Assembly (NCBI RefSeq): GCF_047511655.1
Contig: NC_133389.1
Location: 147,028,473 to 147,092,472, forward strand
From: Castor canadensis
Lineage: Eukaryota; Chordata; Mammalia; Rodentia; Castoridae
Reading direction: 5' to 3'
DNA: 64,000 bases
Part shown: positions 11,516 to 23,200 of the stretch, in pieces
Layout of the letters: each line of letters begins with the position of its first letter
How positions within the stretch are numbered: the first letter of the stretch is position 1
Notes under the pieces: generated by a model
What the model saw: only the letters and a program-made list of their open reading frames with translations
Told to the model about the DNA's origin: nothing
Databases searched by the model: none
Translations under genes and position numbers: made by a program

Positions 11516-12365
11516 TAAGGAATACTCAGTTCGGCTCCAGAGAAATTCATTGACAGACTGTGCTAAATGCTGGCTGCAAAGACAAATAATTAATTGTCCT
11601 TACCTTTGGGGAATTTCATATTTAATAAGAAATTAGTAAACAGAAAATCTTTAGAAAGAATTTTGACTTGTTCCTCCAGTTTTCACCTTCAAAAATTTTC
11701 ATATGCTAATTTTGCCATGACAAACTTTCAATCTTAGCTGCCACCCAAATTCAACAATCAGATTCTGAAGAGAAGCTAACTCAAATTCTAGCTCGTCACA
11801 TTTCTCTTCCACCTGTGGTCTTGCCTCTGGGCCATGACCGCCCTGTTGCAGTGTGTAGTCCTAGCTTGGGGATGCCAAGTTCTCGTCTGTCTCCACTCCA
11901 TCACCCTTGCCTCAATCCATGCTTACTTCCCTTCCAGCTTTTACAGGACCTAGGTTTTATTCCCTTAAGCACATTTGTCTTTTTTTTTTTCAAACACCAT
12001 TAAGGTTCTTCAGATATCACATATTTTAAGTAGTGCCATCAAAGTAAATGCAGCTCCCTTCTTTTATGTCTTTTATATCTTTTACTTAATAAAGATCCTT
12101 GATGGGCTCTATGAGTCCAAACACAATGTTTTATGCCTTGTACTAAATAAGCCAAGTATTTAACACCATCTCATATACCCTGTTGATACAGAAAAGTTGC
12201 AAACCAGATGCAGGCAGCATACAAGTTTGGTATAAGCTGTTCTAAAAACATTTCAATTACTTGCCAACAAATTGCACTCAAGAGAGTGTGTTACATACAC
12301 AAATACTTTCAGATTCACTTGAAAAATCTGAAGAGTTGGTCATGCTGCACCCAAACTCCCAAGTG
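11516..12365. other. No recognised gene
   Basis: Low-complexity T-runs occur at 11981-11990. Small frames here show no family resemblance and start at unrelated positions. I see no splice-flanked exon of known sequence. Confidence 0.5.
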
Positions 12366-12598
12366 GCAGCAATTTTTAACAAGAGTCCAACACGTGTTGT
12401 ATGCGCAGTAAATTTTGCCTTAATTCTTCATAACTTAAAACATTTAGGAGGTGCATTTACTTCAAAGAGAAGCAAATCCAAAAATGAAGATTCCATTGGT
12501 GTATGGCTGAGACCCTCAGTGATTTCTGTGGTGTATCCTGGAATAAAGATGCTTCACGCAGAGCTTGCAGGATAAGCAGATGCTCTGCGTGTCTCAGT
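12366..12598 (+). repeat. Left arm of a diverged inverted repeat
   Basis: Its reverse complement resembles 12929-13166. Shared stretches include 'tacttcaaagagaagc', 'cattggtgtatggctgagac' and 'gaccctcag', with similarity continuing to 'gatgctctgcgtgtctcag'. By eye the arms are roughly three-quarters identical. I do not recognise the family. Confidence 0.7.
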
Positions 12599-12928
12599 GG
12601 TGACAACTCCATTGCTCTGATGAAGCATGCCTCTCCGCAATCCTCACCACAATCCCCACGTTTACATAAACAACACATACAGCTGGTGTCACTTGTGACC
12701 TGCTGGCTCTGGAGATGTTGGAGTTTGAAGCAAATTCAAGTTCAGAAAGTTAGAAGTTTTGTTCAGTCTTAAAGGGAAGACCTCTTTCCTTACCTTTAGA
12801 TTTTAAATTGCATGGCCATGTTCCTCTACCTCTGCCACCCTTTCCAAGTTTCTCATGTCAACAACTGCTTCATCTTCCTAAAATCCACGTAATATCTAAG
12901 ATCCAACTATCACCTACATACATGAATG

Positions 12929-13166
12929 ACTCCTCAACACTCATGCAGAGGCATCTTCTGATCCAGCAAACTCCTCCATAAAGCATCATAGTTCCAGGCT
13001 GCTAGGCAGAAAGTACTGAGGGTCTCAGCCATACACCAATGAAATCTTCACTTCTAGACTAGCTTCTCTTTGAAGTAAATACTCCTCCCAAATTTCTGAG
13101 TTCTGATGAATTAAAGCTAACTTTACTGCACATATAATATATGTGGGACTCTTTTAAAAATGCAGA
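12929..13166 (-). repeat. Right arm of the diverged inverted repeat
   Basis: Reverse-strand partner of 12366-12598, separated by a spacer of about 330 bp. The best-conserved block on the + strand is 'gagggtctcagccatacacc' to 'ttctctttgaagtaaat'. It could be two opposed copies of an unclassified dispersed repeat, or one local inverted duplication. Confidence 0.7.
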
Positions 13167-13179
13167 ACCTATGTAAGGG

Positions 13180-14165
13180 ACTTTAACACCTTAATAGCAA
13201 AGAAACAAATAACCTAAATTAAAAATGGGCAATAGACTTAAACAGATATTTCTCAAAAGAAAACATATTAATGGCCAACAGGTGCACAAAAAGAATGCTC
13301 AGCATCACTAATCATCGAAGAAATACAGATCAAAACCACAGTGAGGTACTCTCATCCCAGTCAAAAAGACTGAAGGGAACAAGTGCTCAGGTGGATGTGG
13401 AGAAAAGGGAACCCTGCACACACTGCTAGTGGGAACCTAAGGTAGTCTTGCCACTGTGGAAAACTGTACGGAGTTTAAAATTAAAATTAGAACTATCATT
13501 GGAGCCAGCAATCCCAAAGAAAACAAAATGAGCAGGTCAAATAGACATTTGCACTCCTTGTTCATTGCACCACTGTTCACACCGACAAGAAATGGAAACA
13601 ACCAGCTTGTTCATCTACTGATGAATGGATAAAGAAAAAGTGGTACATAGTCCATACAGTACTATTTGGGCATTAAAAAAAGAATGACATACTGTCATTT
13701 GTGACAACATTTATAGACTGGAAATAATTATGTTAAGTGATATAAGCCAGGCACAGAAATATAAGTACTGCATGATCTCACTGATGTATGGAGTCTAAAA
13801 TAGCTGATCTTAGAAGTCGAGAACAAAGTGGTGGTTACCAGAAGCTAGAGGAGAGAAAAATGGGGAAAAGCTGATCAATGAGTGCTGAGTTACAGCTAGA
13901 TAGGACGAAGATGTTCCAGTGTGCTACTGCACAGAGGGGTGACTACAGGAAACAATAACACACTGTATATTTCAAAATGCCAGAAGCAAAGATTTTGAAA
14001 GTTGTCACCATAAACAAAGATAAATGTTGAGAAAATAAGTACATTGAACCTGATTTAAATATTATATAATGAACACATGTAGCAAAACATCAGATCATCT
14101 TATCAGCATATACAACTATGTTCTATGTGCCAGTTCAAAATAAATTTAATAAATAATTGAAATCT
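13180..14165 (+). mobile_element. Ancient L1 3' remnant
   Basis: Decayed ORF2 tail: 'caatagacttaaacagatat', 'aatacagatcaaaaccacag', 'ttcattgcaccactgttcac', 'gatgaatggataaagaaaa', then a 3' UTR with 'gtggttaccagaagctagag'. It ends near 'aataaatttaataaataat'. No open frame. Confidence 0.75.
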
Positions 14166-14184
14166 TTAATGAATATCCACATGC

Positions 14185-14295
14185 AGATTATAATGTAGTA
14201 GGGCTGGTGCAGAGCCTGAAACTCTGCATTTCTAACAAGTTTCCCAGAGAAGCAGATGCTGCTCATCTGTGGACCAAACTTTCAATACCAAGGAG
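14185..14295 (+). mobile_element. MER5A-like hAT-Charlie MITE fragment
   Basis: The phrases 'gagcctgaaactctgcattt', 'ctaacaagtttcccagagaa' and 'gatgctgctcatctgtggac' follow the MER5A order (non-autonomous hAT). It is only the right-hand part. Confidence 0.6.
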
Positions 14296-15285
14296 TTCAA
14301 AGACTTACAAAAGAAAGTTTCTGAGATGAAAATTATCTGAATGACTTAATTAGACCTCCAAGGCAACTTTCTGTCATTTAAAAACTATAAAAATGTGCCT
14401 TTTAGCATCCTGTGCCAACTTAATATCTGATTTATATAAATATCTGCCTTTCATAATGGTCCATGCGGAAGGAACAGGTAGTTCCTTCAGCTATTAGGCA
14501 TTGGTGATTGTACATTCTCTACATGATCAATACTGGGATTTATATGGAGTCACTGGCCAAGTTTCCCTATGCTCAGAGTGCTTAGAATCTAGTTGGCAAA
14601 AAGACTAACTGGAAGAAAATAAGTAGAGTGCAATCTAAAACAACAGATGACTAAGATCTTAACTGCTGTAAACAGTCATCCCAAGGAGGGATCAGCAGAA
14701 AAAATGATGAAAACCACTGTCTTTAAACTGTGTATCAAAGGATAATGGAAGTGTAAGTAGAACTGGTAAGCTTTCCATGAGCTTTCTGTGGCAAAAGTAC
14801 TGGGGTAGAGGTGAGCCTGCGGTATTTATAGGATAGAGAGAAGACCTGCCTAAAGCCAACAGAGTGCTCCACCCATACCGCCCCATCCAGAGTACAAGAA
14901 GCAGGGAAGCTAACTCCTAAGACCCTGATGAACACCTATAAGGAACACTAACAAGATATTTCTTTATAGGAAGGCTCCACTAGTTTGCTTCTTGGGTCCT
15001 TTCCAGGTTTTCCTCAACTGCAAGACAAAACTCCCAGTTTTCAACTAACACATAATTCTCACCGGAGTCTGCCTGCTGCTGACCACAGGAGACAAGCGAA
15101 GGGAACACGGATGTACAAAAGTGCTATGAAGTTAGAAGCCTCACTGGCTGTGTCAGGTTAAGCATACCGCTGCCACTCATTATTCCCAGTTCTAGACTTT
15201 CTCATAGGTCTTATTTTCAGTTCTGTCATCAGCCTTCTTTGTGGCTCTTCTGTGAACCCTGTCCAAATTTCCTCATCCCTCTTAC
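14296..15285. other. No recognised feature
   Basis: Unique-looking sequence. Short minus-strand frames near 14692-14935 overlap each other in different frames and show no domain. Confidence 0.45.
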
Positions 15286-15289
15286 ACAG

Positions 15290-15715
15290 GTGAGTAATGA
15301 ATCACATTTCAGGTTTTCCCTGACCGCTCCATCTAAAAGAAGTCTCAGTTATGCTTCATTCTCTATCAAAGCCCAGGGCACATATCATACTTCCTAGTAT
15401 GGTTTTTTGTTTCATTTTTTAACTTATAAAACATTTCAAATATATTCAGAAGTTCATATAGTTCAGAAGTTAATATAACAATAACCCATATACCAAAGCC
15501 AGATTTAGCAAACTTTGGCTGTTTGCCATATTTGTTTTGCAAGTATGTTTGTTTACTTAATGATTCAGATCTCTGTTACATGTTTTCCACTAGATTATCT
15601 GTTTTATCCAGGGAAGGTCTTGCATGATTATTAAGTTCTCTTATACCTGTAACTTAGAACCTGGCACCTAAGGCTCTCAATGTTTGTTCAATTAATAATG
15701 CATGAATGACTTTTT
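15290..15715 (+). mobile_element. Possible L2 remnant
   Basis: The pieces 'ttccctgaccgctccatcta' and, near the end, 'tagaacctggcacctaagg' with 'tgtttgttcaattaataatg' resemble the L2 3' end. The middle part is unrelated or too decayed to assign. Confidence 0.35.
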
Positions 15716-15976
15716 TGTCCTAGCATTAAATGATGGTCATCACTATAAAAGAGTTATTAGACAAAAGACACTCCATCTTTGTTAAAGTCAAAGGGGGGAA
15801 GGAAATGTTCTTTATTGAAGAAAGGGAATAAAATATAGACATATACTTTAACTGGTAATTACACATTAGAGTGGGTTAAGTGAGGAGGGTACAGAACTTC
15901 AGAGGGGGAAAGAAAGAAGAGTAAGAATAAGAAGAATAAAGGAAGGGAGGAAGGAAGAGAGAGGGAATACAGAAGA

Positions 15977-16172
15977 CAGGCATTGGTGGCTCACACCTGT
16001 CATCCTAGCTACTCAGGAGCCAAAGATCAGGAGGATCGCAGTTCGAAGCCAACCCCAGGCAAATAGTTCACAAGACCCTATCTCAAAAAAACTCATCATG
16101 AAAAAAAAGGCTAGTGGAGTGGCGCAAGGCGTAGGCTCTAAGTTCAAACCTCATGACTGCAAAAAATAAGAG
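15977..16172 (+). mobile_element. Dimeric SINE (B1-like + ID-like)
   Basis: A well-preserved left part ('catcctagctactcaggagc', 'gatcaggaggatcgcagttc', 'agaccctatctcaaaaaaac') is joined to a right part with a deleted A-box area ('agtggcgcaaggcgtaggct') and an A-rich tail. Confidence 0.9.
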
Positions 16173-17146
16173 AAAGAATCCAGAACCACTATAAGTGGTT
16201 TTTTTTTTGGGGGGGGCAGGGTTAGGCCAAAGGCAATTCAGATCATGTCCTGAAAAAAACTAGGAGTAGCAAATCCATTTCTCTGAAATGAAATGAAGCA
16301 TAAGGCAAAATTGTAGGAAAGGTCTTGTACAATTGTTAGTCTTCTCGCCCTTTCGCTCAGTATCTTACTGCAAATCCTAAATGCCTAGGTTCCTCCCACT
16401 GTGGTTTTCTACATGCTTTCAAATACCAAGTGTACAGTTTTATACTTTCACCATCAAAATTTATTTGGTCTAAATTCTATTCCTTTGAGCTCCTATTTTT
16501 CTAGTGAGTCACTGAGAGATAATACACATATTATTTGAAGCACTATCCATTAGTGAAAATATTACTTCCTCAACCCTTTATAGTCAAGGTGGACCTCCAG
16601 CTCTCTAGTGAAAAAGTTTCATAGTCAAAGATTGTGGTGCATTGTTTTATTTGTTAATAATTCTCCCTTCCTTCCCTGTCCTTGGCACCCTTCACTAATA
16701 AGTGAACAACAGGTGGGCAAAGTATACTTATAATTAATGCCCATTGGTATAACAGAAGTCATTTCTAAGCAGTGTCATGAAGAAATGTCTTTCTTGCTCC
16801 ACAAATATCTTCCTCCACAGATAAACTGCTATACAAATACTTGTTCCCTATTCAGCCAGCACACGTCAGCATGGAGAAGCAATCTTATATCACTGCCTGT
16901 CACTTGCACAGCACATTCATAAATTCAGGGACCACAATTTGGCTATGTCCCCAATCTTCACTTCTCCTTGTAGCATTTTCTCAATATCAGAAGGTTTCAC
17001 ATCTTCTTTGTGAATTAGCTTCTAGATACCTCTTTTCTTCAAGAAGTCATCATCTTCTCATCTACACCAGAAACCAGTGCTCTCCCAGTCCTGTCCCCTC
17101 ATCTTTTCCAATCTAATGCTAGTTAACCAAAAAAAAATCTCTCTCC
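16173..17146. other. No recognised gene
   Basis: A T9/G7 homopolymer pair lies at 16200-16217. Otherwise ordinary AT-rich sequence. Small frames at 16737-17116 overlap in different frames and have no domain. Confidence 0.45.
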
Positions 17147-17400
17147 TTACAGCATGAGTCTCCAATGCCAAATGAACAAAGCAGCACCAAGCACTCCTCC
17201 CTGAACAGATGCCAAAAGCTGATTCATTCTCTGTGTGACATCGGTGCTTTCATCCAACCGTAAAGTGAAATATCTGCTAGCATGTACTTGATAGCAATCG
17301 CTCCTCCACACGCTACTCCAGCCAACTGTATCATTTGACAAAGGAATTTCATCAATAACTTCAGGTTTCTCTCTAAGGATAAAGTTTATCTATCTTTAAC
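17147..17400 (-). pseudogene. hAT-type transposase fragment
   Basis: The minus-strand frame at 17147-17341 contains YFTLRLDESTDVTQRMNQLL. The LDESTDV(T/S) block is characteristic of the catalytic region of hAT transposases and of genes domesticated from them (ZBED/FAM200/SCAND3 type). Only about 60 residues are open, with no flanking zinc finger or C-terminal dimerisation domain visible, so this is most likely a decayed transposase or a retrocopy of a domesticated one. Which of these it is cannot be decided from the fragment. Confidence 0.6.
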
Positions 17401-17880
17401 TTTCAACTGATTTTCCAAGTGTCTCTTTAATAAAATGACTCATACTTATTTTTTTGCTACAAGGATCCCTTGATGAGGCTAGTAGAGTTATAGTCTCTTA
17501 CTTACCTTTAGCAATAATACATTAATTCTGTAAAGGAAAGCATTATTGTGTGTTTGTCCTAGAAAACCTCAAGAGTACAACAGAGAGGCCACTGTGCTTT
17601 GTTTGATAATGACACAAAAGCATCTATGGCTTCATGCCACTATTGGACCGTTTCAGAACAGGCAACGATTAAGGATGGTGAGCCCAATTTAAAAAAAAAA
17701 ACAATTTTGAGATAGTCATTGTAACATTTCTATATGCATTCTTCATTTTCAGTCACTGTTCTAAAATTATCACTGTTACAGATTCCCTTGACTCTATACA
17801 TATAGATTTACATTTTATGTTTGTGGTGGAATTCAATCCCAGTGTGTTTATGGCATTCTGGACTGTAGCACTTACATTGC
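17401..17880. other. No recognised feature
   Basis: AT-rich sequence adjoining the hAT fragment. An A11 run lies at 17690. The same transposon could continue here but I cannot see it. Confidence 0.4.
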
Positions 17881-17881
17881 T

Positions 17882-18200
17882 ACAGGCTGAGCATCCCTTA
17901 TCTGAAATGATTGTGACCATAAGTGTTTTAGATTTCAGATTTTTTTCAGATTTTGGAATAATTGCATATACATAATTAGACTTGGTGGGGGGACCCAAGT
18001 CAAAACATGGAGTCCCTTTGTTTCTTATATATCTTATCCAGGTAGCCTAATGACTTTCGATGCAATATGTTTAATAATTCAGTATAGAAAACAAAGTTTC
18101 ATGGTATATAATTTTCTACTTGTGGCATTATGTCATTGCTCAAGAATTTTCAGATTTTAGAGCATTTCAGATTTTTGGATTAGGGATGTTCAACCTGCAT
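17882..18200 (+). mobile_element. Non-autonomous Tc1/mariner-Tigger-like DNA transposon
   Basis: Terminal inverted repeats: caggctgagcatccctta (17885-) against attagggatgttcaacctg at the right end. The interior has repeated 'cagatttt' blocks and 'tgcatatacataatta', as in a Tigger-class MITE common in placental genomes. No transposase frame. Confidence 0.7.
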
Positions 18201-18539
18201 CTTCACCACTATTTTTATACTTTAATGAGACACGTTTGAACAGCTGTTCTATTTTTGTGAAATAGAGATACAACTTAAAAATAGCAACAGCAAAAAATAC
18301 TCTAGCAAATAAACCATAATCTAAAGATATAAAAAGTACACTAACCAACATGAAGTGGACCACTAATGAAATGTACACATTGACAAGTGCAGCCTATAGC
18401 ACAAATACAGTTGTTAATATTATAGTAAGTTTTCAGAGAATATACAGAGGGATGTCTACTGAAATCATAATCACTCTCATATCTCAAAGCCCTACAAGCT
18501 CTACCACCTCCATATCACCTGATCTCATTTCTGACCCTG
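18201..18539. other. No recognised feature
   Basis: AT-rich sequence, then a short pyrimidine-rich part. The 79-codon frame at 18350-18589 lacks any recognisable motif and runs into the L2 remnant. Confidence 0.4.
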
Positions 18540-18962
18540 CCCTACCCCAGGTCACCCCAGCCTATCACACTGGTCTTGTGAATCTTTGAATACATCCAAA
18601 AACATTCCCACCTCAGGATCTTTGCACTGACTGGCCCTCTGCTCTCTACCTACCACTCTGTCTCTCGGGTTTCTATAAAAGGATCTTCTCTTACTTTCTT
18701 TTAAGTCTTTGCCTAGGTCTCTTTCTCCTCAGTCAAGTAGAATTTATCCTGTTGTACTTACTTATTTCTAGCATGCTGTATAATTTATTTATTTACTTAC
18801 TTGCTTATTTATTTTATTATCTGTCTCCTTCCCCCAATAGAATCAGAACTCCACAAGGTCAGGGATCTTTGTATTTATTGGTACGCAGCCAGCACCCAAT
18901 CAGACACTAACTCGTAGAAGCACAGTGAATATTAGTCGAATGAATGAATAAACAAATGAAAT
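18540..18962 (+). mobile_element. L2 3'-end remnant
   Basis: The order 'atctttgcactgactggccc', 'cctaggtctctttctcctca', 'ctccacaaggtcagggatct', 'cagccagcacccaatcagac' and terminal 'tgaatgaataaac' matches the L2 LINE 3' end. A TTTA-type simple repeat is embedded at 18780-18820. Confidence 0.65.
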
Positions 18963-19411
18963 TCTTTTATTGATTTTTCCTTTCTAACCACCAAACTGAT
19001 CATGGATTTTACTTTAAGAATTAAACAGAGACTCATACACCATCAAAGGTTTTTAGGCAAAAGAATTATATCAACAGAGCAGTGTTAAAACTAGACAAGG
19101 TCAGGAGATAATTTAAAGTTTGGAGAAGCTGAATGCAGAGTTTAATTAAGAAGTCAACCTATGAAAGATATGATGAAGGCCACCGTGATGACCATGTCTT
19201 CGTAAGTGGTTTACTTTGCCACACACAGGCAGGCCTACAGACATGTGATCAATATTTACATACATACATATATATCTATGTATAGAGATATATATGCAAA
19301 ATATATATACACACACAAAAACATGTGAGTTGAAGAAATCCAGAAGAAACTAAGAACATTTTCCCATCACATGACATTCTTCACACGAAAGCTAATGATT
19401 TGGGTCATAGT
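18963..19411. repeat. Unassigned sequence with TA/CATA microsatellite
   Basis: Mostly unassigned. At about 19251-19318 a run of TACA/CATA then TATA and ACACAC units forms a compound microsatellite. Confidence 0.6.
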
Positions 19412-19544
19412 CAGGATGACCACACCTGCGAGTTTTCCTGGGAGAGCTCCAGTTTACACTTGATCTGGTGCCCTTTCCAGTTAGTACCACCTTTGACTCT
19501 CAAAAGTGTCTTCAACTGGACAGAAAAATTGCATGGCCATCCTA
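19412..19544. mobile_element. Short MITE with terminal inverted repeats
   Basis: About 132 bp bounded by aggatgaccacac at the left and gcatggccatcct at the right, which are imperfect inverted repeats. Interior phrases ('tggtgccctttccagttagt', 'cctttgactctcaaaagtgt') resemble an old mammalian hAT-type MITE. The family name is not assigned. Confidence 0.5.
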
Positions 19545-20405
19545 TTAACACGAGAGATACATAAATGTCTTCTTCAGGCATGCTGACCAGGCTTTGAGGA
19601 CGTTAGTGGACTGAATACTGGAAAAGAGACAGCCATAACTAATTATAACACTTCCTGGGCAGCACTGCAAGTGAACTCTTACTAACAGGCAATTCTTTAG
19701 CAAAGGAGCACAGTGACTGTCGCAAACGCAGGTGGCACAAGCTTCAGATATCGGCTTCTGTGTAGAACTCAAACCCTTATCTAGCTACCTGCACAAACTC
19801 AAACCCCTATGAAAATTGCCACATGATGAACGGACACACCAGTCTTCCTTTTCAGAAAGCCTTGTGTCTGAAAAGCTGAGATCCAAACCCAACTGGAGAC
19901 AGAAAAGAGTACAGAAAACAAAAGCCTTCTAATTCTTATCATGTCCTGAGACCTGGGAAACTAAGAGAGTGTGGAATGAAGACTTGACAACATTTGTGTT
20001 ATCAGCTCTCAGTCAACAGCCAAGAACTCTACTAAACACTAAACTGTAAAACTTGCATTCGTATCTATAGGTGCCATACACCCATCTGGTCTGCAAGTGT
20101 GTTTTATACAAACTGCTCTCCCAAATCATATGCATCGTCCCAAATTGTGTCAGCCCTAAATAAAAGGACAGGAAGCAATTCTCATTGTAAAGGCATACAA
20201 CCCAGGTAGTCACTTAATGACTTAAGAATAAAACTATTTCATTTTTTATATGTGCAAATAGATAACAAGCAATTTCTCATTCTCTTGTCTTCCCTACTAC
20301 TTCTTTTTTCTTGTGCATTTTTCAGGTTTAAATTTTTCTGATTTTCTATCTTTTCATTCAACAAATGAAAGACTAAAATGAAGCAAGACTCAAAATCTGG
20401 TGATA
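19545..20405. other. No recognised feature
   Basis: Unique-looking sequence. Minus-strand frames of 75 and 66 codons (19545-19772, 20013-20213) show no domain or conserved motif. Confidence 0.45.
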
Positions 20406-20862
20406 GCTGGGCACACTGGTGCATACCTGTAATCCTAGCACTACAGAGGCTGAGAGCAGAAGACAATGAGTTCAAGACCATTTGGACTGCATTTAAAAAA
20501 ATCTCAAAAAATAATACCAAGGCCAGGCACAGTGGCTCACCCCTATAATCCCAGCTACTCAGAAGGAGGAGATTGTGAAGACCACAATTCCTGGCAAACC
20601 CAGTCAAAAAAGTTAGCAAGACTCTATTTCAACAAATAAAGCCAGGCCTAGTGGCATATGGCTATAATTGCAGCTGCACGGGAGGCGTAGGTAGGAAGAT
20701 TACAAAACTGGCCCTGGGGAAAAAGTGTGAGACTGTACCTGAAAAATAATCTAAAAGCAAAAAGGGCTCCAGGTATGGCTGAAGTGGTAGAGCACTTGTC
20801 TAGCAAGTGCAAGCCCCAAGTTCAAACCCAATACTGTACTAATAGTAGGAATAAAAAAAAAT
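20406..20862 (+). mobile_element. SINE cluster: three B1-like monomers and one ID
   Basis: Three consecutive B1-like units start near 20408 ('gctgggcacactggtgcata'), 20523 ('ccaggcacagtggctcaccc') and 20641 ('gccaggcctagtggcatatg'). The last is joined to an ID part at 20765-20850 ('gtggtagagcacttgtctag'). The order suggests repeated insertion into A-rich tails. A 126-codon minus-strand frame across it is chance. Confidence 0.8.
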
Positions 20863-20877
20863 GTGGTGTCAAGAGAG

Positions 20878-21455
20878 GGGTGATGAAGAAGAAGACTCAA
20901 AACTCAGTTCTCACATATATTTACCACCCAAACCAATGAGACCTGTTGAAACTGTTTCAGGAATGGGGGAAGAGAATGGTGGAGGGGAGAATTCAAGTAT
21001 GACATATTTGATATATTGTAAGAACTTTTATAAATGCTGCAATGTAACCCCACCCACCCAGCACAACAATAAAAAAACCTTTTTTTAAGTTAAAAGGGAT
21101 ATATATGGAAATGGCACAATGAAACTCCCCGTGTAGCTATCTTAAACAAACAAAAATGTCTTTTTTTCAAAAACGAAGGACAGGAAGGTAAATCAGGTCC
21201 TGTCTGGTGGTTGGTAGCAGTGGGAGGTGGAGGACATAAGGAAAGGGTGTAGGAGGGAGAATATGGTGGAGATATTATGTACTTATGTATGAAAATGGAA
21301 AAATGAGATCTGCTGAAACTATTCTAAGAAGGGGAAGAGGGGGATAAAGGAGAATGACAGAAGTGGTAAATTTAACTAAGATATATTGTAAGCCATGGGG
21401 GTCACAATGTATCCCCAGTACAGCAATAATATGATAATAAAAATAAAATTTTTAA
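20878..21455 (+). mobile_element. Two tandem copies of an unclassified A-tailed repeat
   Basis: 20878-21075 and 21225-21455 are diverged copies of the same 3' end. Each has 'gagacctgttgaaactgttt' or 'gagatctgctgaaactattc', then a GA-rich stretch, 'atatattgtaag', 'caatgta(a/t)cccc', 'agcacaac' or 'agtacagc' and 'aataa'. The second copy extends upstream to about 21090. The A-rich end suggests a retroelement. I cannot name the family. Confidence 0.6.
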
Positions 21456-23140
21456 AAAAGTGAAAGGGGGCACATGTGATCCTTAAGACAAGTCAGCAGG
21501 AATAAACTGGCACTGTCACAGGAAACCAGAAGGTCTGGTCATCCTTCTAATCTGTCATTCTAATCTTATCTCCCCCATGTGCAGAAGCAAGCCCTGCCCT
21601 GTTAGATCACTCAAACTCTGCACATAACTCTTCTCTCTTTCAGGTTAGACTTGACTTTTAACAACAAAATGGTTTACACTCAATGCTGCCATTCCCCATC
21701 CAACACACCAGGCAGAACTGGTTCCATTTTTCCCCCAAGATGGCAGGCAGCAATGTACTAGCATGTGGACCGAGGCCAGACCTGAAGAAAGCCTCAAGCT
21801 AGGAGTCTCTGGCTTCTCTTGAAGAAACACTTCACAGCAGAGACAGCCACCTGGTAAGAGAGTACACAGACACTAGCCGTAGATTTAATTTGTATTTTAA
21901 CTATTGCATCATTTCATGGATGCCAGAATACATACCAAAACTGTCAAAGCCCAAAAGCCATCTCCCCTGCAAAACACATCCATCCAGAAGAAAAGGTCAC
22001 AGCATCTATCCTTAACTACAGGTAATGACCTTGGTTTTTTTTTGTTTTTTTTTTTGCCTTTTGCAGAAATCAATAGTATAGAAGGTTTTGAAAAAAGTAA
22101 GAAAGTTAGAGTACCGATGCTTACTTCATGCCTCCTGTTCCAAGAGGTCAAACACTGTTTGTGTTCATTAAATTTAGTCCTGTGGGTGGTGAATATTAAT
22201 TTACTGAAATATTTTTGCTCACATTCATAAAAAGGGAAATCAAGTTTGTGATCTAGTTGCACAAAATCTACAATGGTGTTGAGAGCCACTGACTTGTGTC
22301 AAACACCAACATCACAGCCCTTCATAAAGATTCACTGCCAAAAGGTGCCCCAACCTGTGATGGAGACCATCAGAAGGCAAATGTCGGAGGCTGGTAAATC
22401 ATCATAGAAGTCTTGTCCATAGCTGAGACAATGCTGGAGGTCAGGGAACCACCTGTCAAGGAGATGCTGAAGGTGACTATATTCAAACTAATGCAGATTA
22501 GACTGAAGTCCTTCCAGCTAGGAGACACTATAAATCCACTTATATACAAGAGCTAAGAAAGGTAGGACTGCACCCCCATCTCCAGAAGTAGAAAGTTACT
22601 TTTACTTTCAAAGCATTTTAGTTAATATAACTGCTTAAACTATCTCATCTACCCACAATTGAGGCCAAAATGTGTCAAGGTAGTAATCAAAACAAACAGC
22701 TCAATGACTTTTTAAATGTGCAAAGAAAGAAAAAAACTGGTTTGGCTGCAAGATGGTAATGTGATAATGCTCCTTTGGGAGACCAAAATTATGTCTTTCC
22801 CACCTTCCACTGCACCCTGCTTCACCTCCCCATTGTGAAGTCTACAGTTCCTGAAGAATACAATGACCCTTTATGCCTGGCTTCTCTCATCTGCTCAGAT
22901 GCCATCTGTCTCCCACACTATATAAACAATCCCTGCAGGAATCTTCTGATGACCAAACAGATTAGCAAGCTCCAGATTTTCACACCATTAATACTATCCC
23001 TACCCAGTTTAAGCTTGTTTCAATAACTCCAAACTTAAGAACTAAGCTTGCTTCTTAAGATTATGTGAGTGACATTTTAAAGATAAACCCTTGGAGCATA
23101 TAGCCATCTGTTGGGAGGAAGCAGAAGAGAGAAGAGAGAG
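21456..23140. other. No recognised gene
   Basis: About 1.7 kb without an identifiable repeat or gene. A T-run occurs at 22034-22055. A 126-codon minus-strand frame (21909-22289) owes its K-run to that T-run and has no domain. An 83-codon + frame at 22775-23026 likewise lacks support. Confidence 0.45.
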
Positions 23141-23142
23141 AC

Positions 23143-23195
<53 letters not shown>
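23143..23195 (+). repeat. (GA)n microsatellite
   Basis: An uninterrupted run of about 25 GA dinucleotides within a longer purine-rich stretch from about 23110. Confidence 0.95.

Positions 23196-23200
<5 letters not shown>

Noticed and set aside
20239-20619. 126-codon minus-strand frame
   Set aside because: Mostly B1-like SINE sequence read in reverse.
21909-22289. 126-codon minus-strand frame with a lysine run
   Set aside because: The K-run comes from a T-run on the + strand; no domain, no flanking splice sites I would trust.
23143-23195. Regular short repeat that could look like a CRISPR array
   Set aside because: A simple GA dinucleotide microsatellite without spacers, in a mammalian genome.
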